Source of the DNA: Microvirga aerophila
Lineage (GTDB): Bacteria; Pseudomonadota; Alphaproteobacteria; Rhizobiales; Beijerinckiaceae
Length of the DNA: 64,000 bases
Reading direction: 5' to 3'
NCBI RefSeq assembly: GCF_003332305.1
Contig: NZ_QOIO01000033.1
Coordinates: 1 to 64,000, forward strand
Shown here piece after piece: positions 1 through 7,907 of this stretch. Numbering within the stretch: position 1 is the stretch's first letter; each line of letters begins with the position of its first letter. Below the pieces are notes generated by a model that did no database searches, was not told the DNA's origin, and worked only from the letters and a program-made list of their open reading frames with translations. A program made the position numbers and the translations under genes.

Positions 1-19
1 GGCGCGGTCTCTTGCTCAT
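1..19 (-). CDS. Start of a probable IS3-family transposase OrfA (cut by window edge)
   Basis: Only six codons are visible, reading MSKRPR, preceded at a normal distance by an AGGAGA ribosome binding site (bases 24-29). Several IS3-family OrfA proteins of Methylobacteriaceae begin with this kind of Ser-Lys-Arg-Pro-Arg string, which is the only reason for the call. If right, the insertion sequence's terminal repeat should lie within about the next 90 bases (20-110). I cannot define its exact end. Confidence 0.35.
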
Positions 20-235
20 CGTTTCTCCTGTTCGGCAGCCATTCTGGCCGCAATCAGGCAGAAACTCCACTGATCCCGCTGTCTAAATTTCCCGAGCCAG
101 CTCTACGTTTGCCGCTGGTGGAATGACATCCATCTGCGCATTTGGTGTGGCCGGGACCGATGCATTCGGGGGATTGTCGCTCTGGAGTCAGTCACTGAGA
201 ACGAATTTCTGACCACCCTTGGGGAACGGTGGCCA

Positions 236-451
236 ATGACCCTACGCCAGATCAGACTCGAAGCACTGTATGACGAACTCTACGGGGTCGTTTGTCCGGA
301 TGCCATCCTGGCTGACGATCCGAGCCATACTCGCTACCAGTCCCGGCAGACGACGGTGCGCCCACGTCGTGCCCGTATTGCCCCAAAGCGATCAGCCGCC
401 ACAAGTATTCCAGATCGGTTCGTCGAACCGATGCCGCTACTGATGGCGTGA
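236..451 (+). pseudogene. Hypothetical protein, possibly a 3' gene remnant
   Basis: A 71-residue frame opens at an ATG without a clear ribosome binding site. The same frame stays open upstream to about base 89 and contains Trp/Cys/Arg-rich sequence (for example WWNDIHLRIWCGR), as expected for the tail of a longer gene cut by the presumed insertion sequence on the left. The C-terminal part is rich in Arg, Pro and Ser. The stop overlaps a possible 28-codon frame starting at 451 (TGATG overlap). I do not recognise a family. It may be a decayed gene or a short real one. Confidence 0.3.
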
Positions 452-703
452 TGCATAAATGCGAGGGAAACATTTCAGATGAAAACCACCCCATTTTCGT
501 AATGACGTTCTCGAAAGTCTGCACCGCGTGTGACTGAGCTACCGAGTAAGTTCGCCTCAATTGTATAACGCAGCGACACCATGGATATTGAGCACTTCCA
601 GTTGGGTCTTCGCAGCAGAATGTTCTCGTCAAAAAGGAACCCCGTCTGGAAAATCCTGCTGTTTGCCTTCATATGAGGCCGCTTATCATTGAAAGGGCAT
701 CCT

Positions 704-985
704 TTGTTCGAGAAGAAAGACAGCTACACCCCTACGGAAGCGACGCGGGCCTATGATCAACTGGACCGGCTTGTAGCCGAGAAAACCGTGAGCCCGCGAC
801 AAGCTAGTGCTCATCGCAGGCACATCGCTGGCCGTATTCGGGTCACGCTGAAGCCTTCCTATACAGCACGAGCCGCACAACGAGCTAAGACTGAGATCGT
901 GAAGCTCACGGAAGCCGGGACAATCACCATGAAGTCCGCAGCAGCCTATCGGGCGCATATTACGAAGCGCACCCAAGCGGCTTGA
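704..985 (+). CDS. Small basic helical protein with an internal S20-like duplication
   Basis: About 93 residues, very basic. I prefer the TTG at 704 because GAAAGGG lies just upstream of it; a TTG at 689 is also in frame but has no such site. Two related helical segments follow each other: one ends in VSPRQASAHRRHIAGRI and the other in ITMKSAAAYRAHITKR. Both resemble the C-terminal helix of ribosomal protein S20 (pattern: V/I-x-K-x-A-A-x-x-x-R-x-I-x-x-R). The likeness suggests an RNA- or DNA-binding helical bundle; true relation to S20 is not shown. It lies 113 bases upstream of the IHF-like gene on the same strand. Confidence 0.55.
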   Translation: MFEKKDSYTPTEATRAYDQLDRLVAEKTVSPRQASAHRRHIAGRIRVTLKPSYTARAAQRAKTEIVKLTEAGTITMKSAAAYRAHITKRTQAA

Positions 986-1098
986 TCTCCTGGCGGCAGG
1001 GCGGTTTCTCAGCCGCCCTTACCTCCAACCCTTGACGGTCCCCTGGACCTCTGGCAGCCTTTTAGAAAATCATCTTTCATCAAAGTCTTACGCCATCC

Positions 1099-1446
1099 AT
1101 GATCAAATCCGAACTGGTCCAGAGGCTCTGTGAACAGAATCCACATATGTATCAGCGTGATGTCGAGAAGGTCGTGAATGCGATCCTCGACACCATTGCT
1201 GATGCCCTTGCACAGGGTGGCAGGGCCGAGATTCGCGGCTTTGGTTCGTTTGCGGTAAAGAAGCGGGACGCTCGGACGGGACGCAATCCGCGTACCGGAG
1301 AAGCGGTCTCCATTTCTGAAAAGGTTGTTCCTGTCTTCAAGACTGGCAAGGAAATGCGTCAACGTCTAAACGCGACTTCGCCGAAGCATCCGAGAAAGAA
1401 GGTAGAACCGGCTGCGACCAACATCAACGGCTTCGTAGACGCTTAA
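1099..1446 (+). CDS. Integration host factor beta-like (HU/IHF family) DNA-binding protein
   Basis: 115 residues. The first 94 or so align with the HU/IHF fold: KSELVQRL at the start, then the [12 protein letters not shown] strand and the [10 protein letters not shown] beta-arm tip with the conserved intercalating proline. IRGFGSF and RTGRNP-x-TG fit IHF-beta better than HU. The protein bends DNA and would support site-specific recombination or transcription on the island. Unlike chromosomal IHF-beta it has a roughly 20-residue basic C-terminal tail ([10 protein letters not shown]). Its 3' end overlaps the convergent J-domain gene by 23 bases. An island-borne copy is likely additional to the host's own himD, which is not in this window. 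Confidence 0.9.
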   Translation: MIKSELVQRLCEQNPHMYQRDVEKVVNAILDTIADALAQGGRAEIRGFGSFAVKKRDARTGRNPRTGEAVSISEKVVPVFKTGKEMRQRLNATSPKHPRKKVEPAATNINGFVDA

Positions 1447-1720
1447 TCTCCTCAAACGCCCCTTCGGCCTCTTTGAACCGGCGCTCAGCCTCCACGCGGT
1501 GCCGCTCGGGCTTCCTATCTGGATGAAGTGCTTTTCGATAAGCTGTTCGAGCGGCCCCCACAATGAAGTCGGGGCAACCCTCATGTAGCCCGACCCTCGC
1601 GTAGAGCCGTTGGGCCGGTGTGTCAGGACGATTTAGGTTCGCAATGTGCGAGCGAAGGATCTTCCGTTCGGAAACTAGAAAGCTGATCAGGGCAATCGCG
1701 TTATCACGCTCCTGTTTCAT
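1424..1720 (-). CDS. J-domain (DnaJ-like) small protein
   Basis: 98 residues. The C-terminal half is a compact J-domain: an amphipathic helix ([10 protein letters not shown]), the diagnostic HPD triad at residues 66-68, and a second helix ([14 protein letters not shown]). J-domains stimulate the ATPase of Hsp70/DnaK, so this protein may recruit DnaK to a client. The N-terminal 50 residues form a helical part with no recognised family. It is the last gene of a three-gene operon; its start overlaps the stop of the preceding gene by 4 bases, so translation is probably coupled. No zinc-finger or C-terminal DnaJ domains are present. Confidence 0.75.
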   Translation of the reverse strand: MKQERDNAIALISFLVSERKILRSHIANLNRPDTPAQRLYARVGLHEGCPDFIVGAARTAYRKALHPDRKPERHRVEAERRFKEAEGAFEEIKRLRSR

Positions 1721-2025
1721 CTGATCGAGGGCTGCGAGTACGACCTGGACTGCGTCGGCGTCGGTCTGGTGCTCTTCGACCCGGAATTTGCTGTAATCTG
1801 CCGTCTTGGCGGACCAGCCGGTGATGGCCTGATCCCCTTCGCGAACAGCGCCGCGATATCGTCAATGCTGGAGTTGTCGCTACGCTGCTGCTGCTGATGC
1901 TCTCGTGCCTGCTCCTGGCGTTGCCGCTCCTCCCGTTCGTAGCGTTGGCGACGAACTCGATCCCAGCGCTCCTGGTAGGGAGATGTCCCATCATGCGGCA
2001 TTGGAGAACTCCCGCTCCAGTTCAT
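1717..2025 (-). CDS. Low-complexity Arg/Gln-rich hypothetical protein
   Basis: 102 residues, no recognised family. Residues 18-47 are a highly charged, probably helical stretch of Arg, Glu and Gln (RRQRYEREERQRQEQ), followed by a short hydrophobic patch (DDIAALFAKG) and a disordered Ser/Pro/Thr/Arg-rich tail. It is the middle gene of the operon: the start overlaps the end of the upstream 392-residue gene by 35 bases and the stop overlaps the J-domain gene start by 4. The arrangement argues it is real and works with the J-domain protein, possibly as adaptor or client. Confidence 0.6.
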   Translation of the reverse strand: MNWSGSSPMPHDGTSPYQERWDRVRRQRYEREERQRQEQAREHQQQQRSDNSSIDDIAALFAKGIRPSPAGPPRRQITANSGSKSTRPTPTQSRSYSQPSIR

Positions 2026-3169
2026 TCAACTGCTCGTCGATGTCCTCAAAAAATCGGGGACCGATCATGATGTCAAACGCGCCCGTCAGCCGAAGGACAG
2101 CGCATCCACGAAGCTCGTTGTCGATGGTCTCAAGCGCCGGGATACCAAGCGACTGGAGTTTGTTCCGGACTGCTGCGACTGTGGCCGGATCGGGCCGCTG
2201 GTTCAGAACGGGATGGACATCGGCCAGCACGAACTGACCGTTCGAGAGCCGGTGGAGTTCAGCGATAGCTTCTGGTGAGTGCCGCCAGTAGACATAGGCG
2301 TGCCGACCGGTCGCGACGAATGGGGCCTTGCTGCCCAAACAATTTTGAAAGCGCCGCCCAAGCGATACCATCGCCTCGCCTGTGGTCAGAACCGCCAAAT
2401 CGGGATCATCAGCCAGGATGTCGGGAGCAGCCATGGGCCGGTCCATTTTCTTGAGCCAGCGGGCAAAGAAGGTCTCAAGTCGTGTTTTCGGATCGATCTG
2501 CTCAATGGACTGCCGAAGGGCTGCGTCTGTGGCGGTTGTAACTGTACTCCGGATCAGCGCCAAGACCGTGTTCACGTCATCCACCTGAGCAAGGCTGATG
2601 CGGTTCAAGATGTTGCGGTGGATAAGAATTGGATCGAGATGCCGGGTAATCTCGATGTATGATGGGCCAATCTGTCCGGTGATTTGCAGCAGTGCGGATG
2701 CCCGCTGGCGATGCGCGGGGTTTGAGAACATATCAAAGATGTCGTGGTAGAAACGCTGCTGCGGAAGCGGGCTGTCGCCCAGGCCGCTGAGCATCCCAAG
2801 CAGTCCTGGTGGCACTTCGCCGAACACAGCCTGCACAATCTTCCGCGCTCGCAAGAGCGTAAGAGCCTGCGCGATCATTGTCTTTGGATGAGATGACAAA
2901 ATACAGCGAGCAGGAGCGGCGACGCTCAACCGAGCAGCAAGAAGCTCACCCCCCTCTTGCTCCACCACTGTGAGAGCCGCAAAGATAGCCTGCCTCTTGA
3001 GGGGCGAGGCGCAGAGTACATACGAGACGAATCCGGGACGGTGGGCATCGAGATCGACCGCGATAGATAAGGCAGCCCCTCCAAAAGGGCGCAGCTTCAA
3101 GGCTTTGATCGCAGGCAGTGGTGTCAATGGCAGGCTCCGTGATTGCCTCGTATCTGTTGAGGGTCTCAT
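1991..3169 (-). CDS. Conserved hypothetical protein, PcfJ-like features
   Basis: 392 residues, first gene of a three-gene operon with the Arg/Gln-rich and J-domain proteins. No catalytic motif was recognised. Residues about 260-340 contain GRRFQNCLG, then a Tyr/Trp-rich strand (HAYVYW), AIAEL, and FVLADVHPVLNQ. This order (a His/Gln-Asn-Cys pocket, strand, Asn) loosely recalls the C-terminal module of PcfJ-type proteins of mobile elements. That likeness is weak and from memory. The upstream 240 bases to the GIY-YIG gene carry the divergent promoters. The function is unknown. Confidence 0.6.
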   Translation of the reverse strand: MRPSTDTRQSRSLPLTPLPAIKALKLRPFGGAALSIAVDLDAHRPGFVSYVLCASPLKRQAIFAALTVVEQEGGELLAARLSVAAPARCILSSHPKTMIAQALTLLRARKIVQAVFGEVPPGLLGMLSGLGDSPLPQQRFYHDIFDMFSNPAHRQRASALLQITGQIGPSYIEITRHLDPILIHRNILNRISLAQVDDVNTVLALIRSTVTTATDAALRQSIEQIDPKTRLETFFARWLKKMDRPMAAPDILADDPDLAVLTTGEAMVSLGRRFQNCLGSKAPFVATGRHAYVYWRHSPEAIAELHRLSNGQFVLADVHPVLNQRPDPATVAAVRNKLQSLGIPALETIDNELRGCAVLRLTGAFDIMIGPRFFEDIDEQLNELEREFSNAA

Positions 3170-3449
3170 GGATTTTTAGTCTGTCCACTATTTTCGGTGG
3201 GCTTGCTTGTCGAGTTTAAAGGATCCCTTTTCAGCCAAACTCTTATGCCCTTGCCCATGGTCAAGCTGACCGCTATCGTTCCCTGAATAATGAGGGTGGC
3301 TTCGGCTGACGCGGGATGAGGGCGAGCGCTGACTTTAGAGTCTTGAGAGTAATGGTATTCCTTCTGGAGGAGGGCTCCCTTCTAGCGTTCGTGGCACAAG
3401 AAATTCCGATGTGGCTGAGTGTACGGACCGCTCCCAGACAGGAGGCTAT

Positions 3450-4367
3450 ATGACCATTTCCACGGGTCCGAGGGGGCGGACTATTCGGGTGTTTCTAGCA
3501 GACGGAACCCCGACCGGTATCCTGACAGCCGAGATCATGGCCTCATGGACGGGTAAGGCAATCGTCGCGCCTCGATCACGGCTTGCGGACCTTCTCTCAC
3601 GCCCAGAGGTCACAAGGACCAGCGTCTACGTTCTGTCAGGCCCTGATCCGAACGACCCGCTGCGGTCGAAGGTCTATATCGGCGAAGCCGATAGCGTGAA
3701 GGCACGCCTCGTGCAGCACAATGCGGACGAGGCCAAGGACTTCTTTAATCGTGTGCTGGTGGTCGTCTCAAAGGACGAGAACCTCACCAAAGGCCATGCA
3801 CGCTTCCTGGAGAGTCGGCTGATCGCACTCACCCAGGCGGCTCGACGGGCAACTCTCGCCAACGGAACTGCTCCCGATTTCAACCTCCTACCCGAGGCCG
3901 ATACGGCAGACATGGAGTTCTCCGTCGAACAGATCAGCCTCATTTTACCGATCTTGGGTTTCGACTTTGCGCAGCCGCAGGCAACGATTCCATCACCCGC
4001 AAGGCCCGAAAGCGGACCTACCGCGATTTTCGAGATGAAGGCCGTTGGGGTGACCGCAAGAGCCGTTGAGACGGAGAGCGGATTTCTCATTCTGAAAGGG
4101 TCCACTGCACGGGCAAACGGAACCCAATCCTGGGAAACCTACAAGGGCCTTCGAGATAGCCTGTTGGAACGAGGCCAACTCGTTCCAACAGCAGATCCAA
4201 ATACGCTTTCCTTTGCGGAGGATGTTGCTTTCGCGAGCCTGAGCGCAGCCGCTGCGGTTGTGTACGCCGGGAACATTAATGGCAGGGCCGCGTGGAAAGT
4301 GGAAGGCACTGGGCAGCCCTATAAGGACTACCAAGAGGCTCAGATCAGACACGTGGCGGATGCATAG
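3450..4367 (+). CDS. GIY-YIG nuclease with C-terminal DUF4357 domain
   Basis: 305 residues from the ATG at 3450, chosen because GGAGG lies 4 bases upstream; an in-frame GTG at 3411 has no such site. Residues about 58-150 form a GIY-YIG nuclease domain: VYVLSG and KVYIGEAD supply the paired GIY/YIG strands, and a later ESRLI supplies the conserved acidic helix. Residues about 210-300 match DUF4357 (GFLILKGSTA, then SLSAAAAVVYAGNINGRAAWK). This architecture is common in accessory DNA and is generally thought to cut DNA, possibly phage or plasmid DNA. It is followed, 90 bases on, by an EVE-HNH endonuclease in the same direction. Confidence 0.85.
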   Translation: MTISTGPRGRTIRVFLADGTPTGILTAEIMASWTGKAIVAPRSRLADLLSRPEVTRTSVYVLSGPDPNDPLRSKVYIGEADSVKARLVQHNADEAKDFFNRVLVVVSKDENLTKGHARFLESRLIALTQAARRATLANGTAPDFNLLPEADTADMEFSVEQISLILPILGFDFAQPQATIPSPARPESGPTAIFEMKAVGVTARAVETESGFLILKGSTARANGTQSWETYKGLRDSLLERGQLVPTADPNTLSFAEDVAFASLSAAAAVVYAGNINGRAAWKVEGTGQPYKDYQEAQIRHVADA

Positions 4368-4457
4368 CCCCATCTTGCACTGAAATGGCGTACCCCGGCA
4401 GTTGGAGGGCTCGATGGTTAGAGAGAAACATCGCTGCAAGGGACAATAAGAGGAACA

Positions 4458-5273
4458 GTGGCATTGGAGAGCAACGACTTCTTGTTCACGTGGAAGCCAG
4501 ACAAATGGCCGTATGACAAGCTGCGAGCACTGACGGATGCAGTGACGGCTGGCCAAGCGGTTGAGGAGCCTTGGCGTTGCCAAGCGCATCGTCAAATTGG
4601 TGTGGGCATGCGGGCCTATCTATTTAAACAGGGTGCTCTGCCAAGAGGAATTTTCGGGATCGCCGAGGTAGTTGGGCCTCCGGTGGAGCACGATGAGGCT
4701 GAGCCCGGTGAGGGCCGGTACATGGTGCCACTCCGTTTCGAGGTACTGTTTGATCCGACAAAACGCTTCCTTATGACCGAAGAGGAACTGCTGCGACTAC
4801 CAGCGCCACGCCATCGCTGGCGTACCCAGGCCAGCGGTATTCGGCTCGAACCAGAGGTCGCTCGTGCGATAGATGCTAAGGCTGCCATGCAGGGACTGGG
4901 CCGGTTCAAAGGTCATGACAGCGGGGATTGGATAGCGTCGCCGCAAAAACGTGAGCGTCTCATCGAAGTCTATGACCGTGATCAGACGCTCGCAAAGGAA
5001 CTGAAACGTCTGTATGGCGGCGAGTGCCAAATATGCGGCTCGGCCCCATTCAATGGTGTCTTCGGGGATGTTTCTGAGGCGCACCACATTCAATGGCTGA
5101 GTCGAGGCGGTCAAGATACCCTTGATAACGTCATATTACTCTGCCCGAATCACCACGCAGCAATGCACTCTGCCGGTCCTGAGTTTAACAGAGACACGCT
5201 TGAATTTCGGTTCGGATCGAAGGTTGTACCAGTTCGGCTTAACCATCATCTTAAACCGTCTTGCGGCTCATGA
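4458..5273 (+). CDS. EVE-HNH endonuclease, probable modification-dependent (type IV) restriction enzyme
   Basis: 271 residues from a GTG preceded by AAGAGGA. The N-terminal ~110 residues look like an EVE (PUA/YTH-like) domain: FLFTWKPDKW at the start and GIFGIAEVVGPP in the middle. EVE domains bind modified bases such as 5-methyl- or hydroxymethyl-cytosine. The C-terminal part is an HNH nuclease: a CxxC knuckle (CQIC, about residues 190-193), AHHIQW near 209, the DNVILL asparagine, and CPNHHAAMH closing the zinc site. This domain pair is known from modification-dependent restriction enzymes that cut phage DNA with modified cytosine. No methyltransferase partner is nearby, as expected for type IV. 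Confidence 0.8.
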   Translation: MALESNDFLFTWKPDKWPYDKLRALTDAVTAGQAVEEPWRCQAHRQIGVGMRAYLFKQGALPRGIFGIAEVVGPPVEHDEAEPGEGRYMVPLRFEVLFDPTKRFLMTEEELLRLPAPRHRWRTQASGIRLEPEVARAIDAKAAMQGLGRFKGHDSGDWIASPQKRERLIEVYDRDQTLAKELKRLYGGECQICGSAPFNGVFGDVSEAHHIQWLSRGGQDTLDNVILLCPNHHAAMHSAGPEFNRDTLEFRFGSKVVPVRLNHHLKPSCGS

Positions 5274-5459
5274 TGCTTCGGTAGCATGCGAGCCCCTGTG
5301 GGCAATTGCCCAAAATTGGCGTGCAGAGAGTAATCCTGCCAGATTGGGCAGCGAGGAAGGCATTGCTCGACGAGAACGAGCATTTCCTGACACTGAAAAG
5401 GGTTGAGCCCAATCCATGACTGTCGGGGAGGTCCAGGTCCTTACTATTGGGGATAAGAG

Positions 5460-5882
5460 ATGAAGAGTATCAATCTCCTAACAGCCATTGTGATTGGTTG
5501 CATAGCAACGCAGGCGCAAGCCGCCTGTTAAGTTGCCGATATAATGTTTGGAGACATCGAGCTTAGCATTGTTCCAAACGAAGATTACGAGACCGCGATT
5601 GTCCGGTCGGCGACATTCAAAGATCCGAAGAAGAACTTTGGTGCCCTTCTGGGAGAGATTACGGTAGATCGCGGAGGTTTCGCAGTTCGCGATCCCAACC
5701 AAGTCGTTGTCGGGACTATCTCCCCAAAACTCGAACTTGAGGGATGGGACGATGGCTGTGACAAACGGCAACCGGTTATGATCCGGCGTGTCCAGCCCAG
5801 TGCATATGTCATTATGAATGGCAGCACACCGGTCGGGACAATCAAGGGCCGCTTTCCCAGGAATGGCTTTGGGGCGCGATAG
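5460..5882 (+). pseudogene. Secreted-protein gene interrupted by an in-frame TAA after the signal peptide
   Basis: An ATG at 5460, after GGGGATAAGAG, opens a perfect signal peptide (hydrophobic LLTAIVIGCIA, cleavage-like AQA-AC). The 24th codon is TAA (5529-5531). The same reading frame then continues without a further stop for 117 codons to 5882, as VADIMFGDIELSIV and onward. A single C-to-T change of a CAA codon would explain the break. Either the gene is dead, or the stop is read through, or the mature part is re-initiated at the ATG at 5544, which would give a 112-residue cytoplasmic product. The family is not recognised. Confidence 0.6.
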
Positions 5883-5934
5883 AACCCGAGCCGAACTCGT
5901 AGCTGAAAATGTCTGGACTAAAATGGGGGAGATC

Positions 5935-6405
5935 ATGAAGAGACTCACAATCGCGCTTGCTACGCTCTATCTGGCAGCACCCGCTGCCGCAAAAGACATT
6001 ATCCGATGCACGAGCAAGAACGCGCCGGAAGTCGTCATGAGCCTCGAAGCGCGGAAGATGCTGAATAAGACGGTAAGCTGCATTTCGGGAGAGTTCATCG
6101 CCGACATGACGCCATGCGCGACCAACGGAGGTTACGGTCTGTCACATCCGACCGGTTCGGCGAGCCTGCGTGAGATCGTCAGTCGGTGGCAGGATTATGG
6201 GGATCATCACGGCGGCGTCACCCATCACTTCGTGACTCCTGAAAAAATTCATTTTGACGGTGGGTGGATGTCGGATTCGTTCAAGACACAGTGGAGCTTC
6301 ACGGCAGACCGTCTGACCGGCAGGGCCAAGCTCGTGATTGAGAAAGGCGAGGATCGGGAAGGCCAATACGAATATGTCTGCTCGCGGGTCAAGCAGAAGT
6401 TCTGA
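5935..6405 (+). CDS. Small secreted protein of unknown function
   Basis: 156 residues from the ATG at 5935, which has GGGGGA 4 bases upstream; longer in-frame starts lack a site. Residues 1-20 are a classical signal peptide (KRLTIALATLYLAAPAAA) with Ala-rich cleavage before KDIIRC. The mature part has several cysteines (C24, C50, C62, C149 approximately) that could pair in the periplasm, and an aromatic C-terminal beta-rich half. No family was recognised. It lies 52 bases after the interrupted secreted-protein gene and may share its transcript. Confidence 0.7.
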   Translation: MKRLTIALATLYLAAPAAAKDIIRCTSKNAPEVVMSLEARKMLNKTVSCISGEFIADMTPCATNGGYGLSHPTGSASLREIVSRWQDYGDHHGGVTHHFVTPEKIHFDGGWMSDSFKTQWSFTADRLTGRAKLVIEKGEDREGQYEYVCSRVKQKF

Positions 6406-6462
6406 GATCATTTCCTGAGGACGCGGCTGTGTCGGACTTCTAGCGCATCTCCATACGGATAG

Positions 6463-6626
6463 GCTCAATACAAGGTATTGGCGCGCAATCTGCTCTACAC
6501 GGGCGTCACCCGAGGCAGCGGCTCGTTGTGCTCGTCGGCCAGAAGAAGGCTGTAGCCATGGCTGTTCGGGGCGGGACCATGAAGCGCCGCTGGACTAAGC
6601 TGCGGGAATGGCTGGCGGCATCTTAA
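6463..6626 (+). pseudogene. 3' remnant of a RecD-like/UvrD-type helicase gene
   Basis: Frame 1 reads YKVLARNLLYTGVTRG (to 6516), and after a frame change of one base the text continues as QRLVVLVGQKKAVAMAVRGG and ends with KLREWLAAS at the TAA of 6624-6626. NLLYTGVTRG...RLVVLVG is the conserved motif VI region of RecD-like superfamily 1 helicases. No upstream helicase motifs are present, so about 95% of the gene is missing, and the surviving tail is itself frameshifted. The remnant suggests a past deletion or recombination in the island. Confidence 0.7.
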
Positions 6627-6678
6627 TCCTGTCACACTCGATCTCCACATCGCTACCGTGAGCACCTGGAGATCGTTC

Positions 6679-6864
6679 ATGCGCCAAAGATCGCGTGGCT
6701 GGATCATGCCCGAGGCCGACATGCTTTCCATGCTGAAGCTGATCGATGAAAAAACTCTGTCCCCAAAGATCGAAGTAGAGCACCGGGATGTCCTGATCAG
6801 GCTTCGAGAGATCTTCGAAAATGATTTGAACGCTGATCGTTTCGATGACTCGTCCAACGAGTGA
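6679..6864 (+). CDS. Hypothetical short protein, helical and acidic at the C-terminus
   Basis: 61 residues from the ATG at 6679; a GTG at 6658 would add seven. No good ribosome binding site is visible for either, so the gene is uncertain. The text is mostly predicted helix (MLSMLKLIDEKTL, LIRLREIFENDL) with an Asp/Asn/Ser-rich end. It starts 52 bases after the helicase remnant. I know no family. Confidence 0.35.
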   Translation: MRQRSRGWIMPEADMLSMLKLIDEKTLSPKIEVEHRDVLIRLREIFENDLNADRFDDSSNE

Positions 6865-6904
6865 TCAAATGGTGAGGCACCAAACCAGCCGCGATAGCTC
6901 ATCG

Positions 6905-7309
6905 TCACCGAAGGCTGGTTCGGCTCCATCCTCCTGGCCCACTGGCGAAATAGAACAGCAACCCTCCGATGATGGCGAGGCTTTGGAAGAGATCTACATT
7001 CTGCCGAGGCCGGAAGATTAATCCCGTCAGTGATTGGCCGTATGTCAGCCAGACCGTGGCGGCGGTAAAGCCGATTAACACCAGGGCGGTCCAGCGTGGC
7101 CACAAGCCAATGATCAGGGCCAAGGGGCCGAGAAACTCGGCTCCCACGAGGAGGCCAGCAACAACTGTTGGATAGGGCACACCCTTGGCCGCGAGTGAGG
7201 CCGCAAAAGCGGAAAAGGCCATCAGCTTGTTGAAGCCCGAGGGCAGAAAAAGTGCCGCAACGAACAAGCGGCCCAGAAACAGTGCCCCATCCTCGCTACG
7301 GTTCAGCAT
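6905..7309 (-). CDS. DoxX-family membrane protein
   Basis: 134 residues from the ATG at 7309, which has AGGAG 7 bases upstream; the open frame goes further but without a site. It has four hydrophobic segments. The first contains FLGRLFVAALFLPSGFNKL, the classical DoxX entry helix, and the rest carry GPLALIIGLWPRW and GLLFYFASG. DoxX/DoxD-like proteins are inner-membrane proteins linked to quinone or redox stress in various bacteria; the exact substrate is unknown. It is divergent from the VOC gene at 7470, and the 160 bases between them must hold both promoters. Confidence 0.85.
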   Translation of the reverse strand: MLNRSEDGALFLGRLFVAALFLPSGFNKLMAFSAFAASLAAKGVPYPTVVAGLLVGAEFLGPLALIIGLWPRWTALVLIGFTAATVWLTYGQSLTGLIFRPRQNVDLFQSLAIIGGLLFYFASGPGGWSRTSLR

Positions 7310-7469
7310 AAAGTTACTCCTGGCCCAACCTGGGCTGACAACAAGTCGGGGATAACCGCGCGTGAGCGGTCGGATCAGATGGAATACGAGGCACGTTAAG
7401 AACGGATCACAGGCGCGAAATAGGGGCTCCACGCGATATGTTGATGGGAAGTTGATCAGAGGACCGAAG

Positions 7470-7883
7470 ATGGCGAAGCTCAACCGAGTTCTTGAAACCG
7501 CCCTTTATGTCACCGATCTCGACCGGGCTGCCGCCTTCTACAGCGATGTCCTTAGACTCCCCTGCATCCACGAAGATCACCGGATGCGGGCCTATGACGT
7601 GGGCGGGAACGGGGTTCTCCTCCTCTTTCCGCAAGGCGGGTCTCTTCAGCCCATCGAAACTCCCGGAGGATCGATCCCACCCCACGATGGCCACGGCCCC
7701 ATGCATGTTGCCTTCTCGATCCCAGCAGACGAATTGGAAGAGTGGCAGCAGCACCTGATCAGCAAAGGCATCGCACTGGAAGGGCGCACACAATGGCCAC
7801 GGGGCGGCGTCAGTATCTATTTCCGTGATCCGGACGGGCATCTGCTGGAGATTGCCACACCTGGACTATGGAAGGGGTACTAG
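7470..7883 (+). CDS. VOC-family (glyoxalase/dioxygenase fold) protein
   Basis: 137 residues from the ATG at 7470, preceded by CAGAGGA. It is a single vicinal-oxygen-chelate domain made of two beta-alpha-beta-beta-beta modules: LETALYVTDLDRAAAFY starts the first, and HVAFSIPADELEEW starts the second. It ends with YFRDPDGHLLEIATPG, the usual closing strand with the metal-ligand glutamate. The His of HVAF and the Glu of LLEI are likely metal ligands. Members act as glyoxalases, dioxygenases or resistance proteins; the substrate cannot be told here. It is divergent from a DoxX gene. Confidence 0.85.
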   Translation: MAKLNRVLETALYVTDLDRAAAFYSDVLRLPCIHEDHRMRAYDVGGNGVLLLFPQGGSLQPIETPGGSIPPHDGHGPMHVAFSIPADELEEWQQHLISKGIALEGRTQWPRGGVSIYFRDPDGHLLEIATPGLWKGY

Positions 7884-7907
7884 GGGCAGCCTCTGGCTGT
7901 GCCCTGG

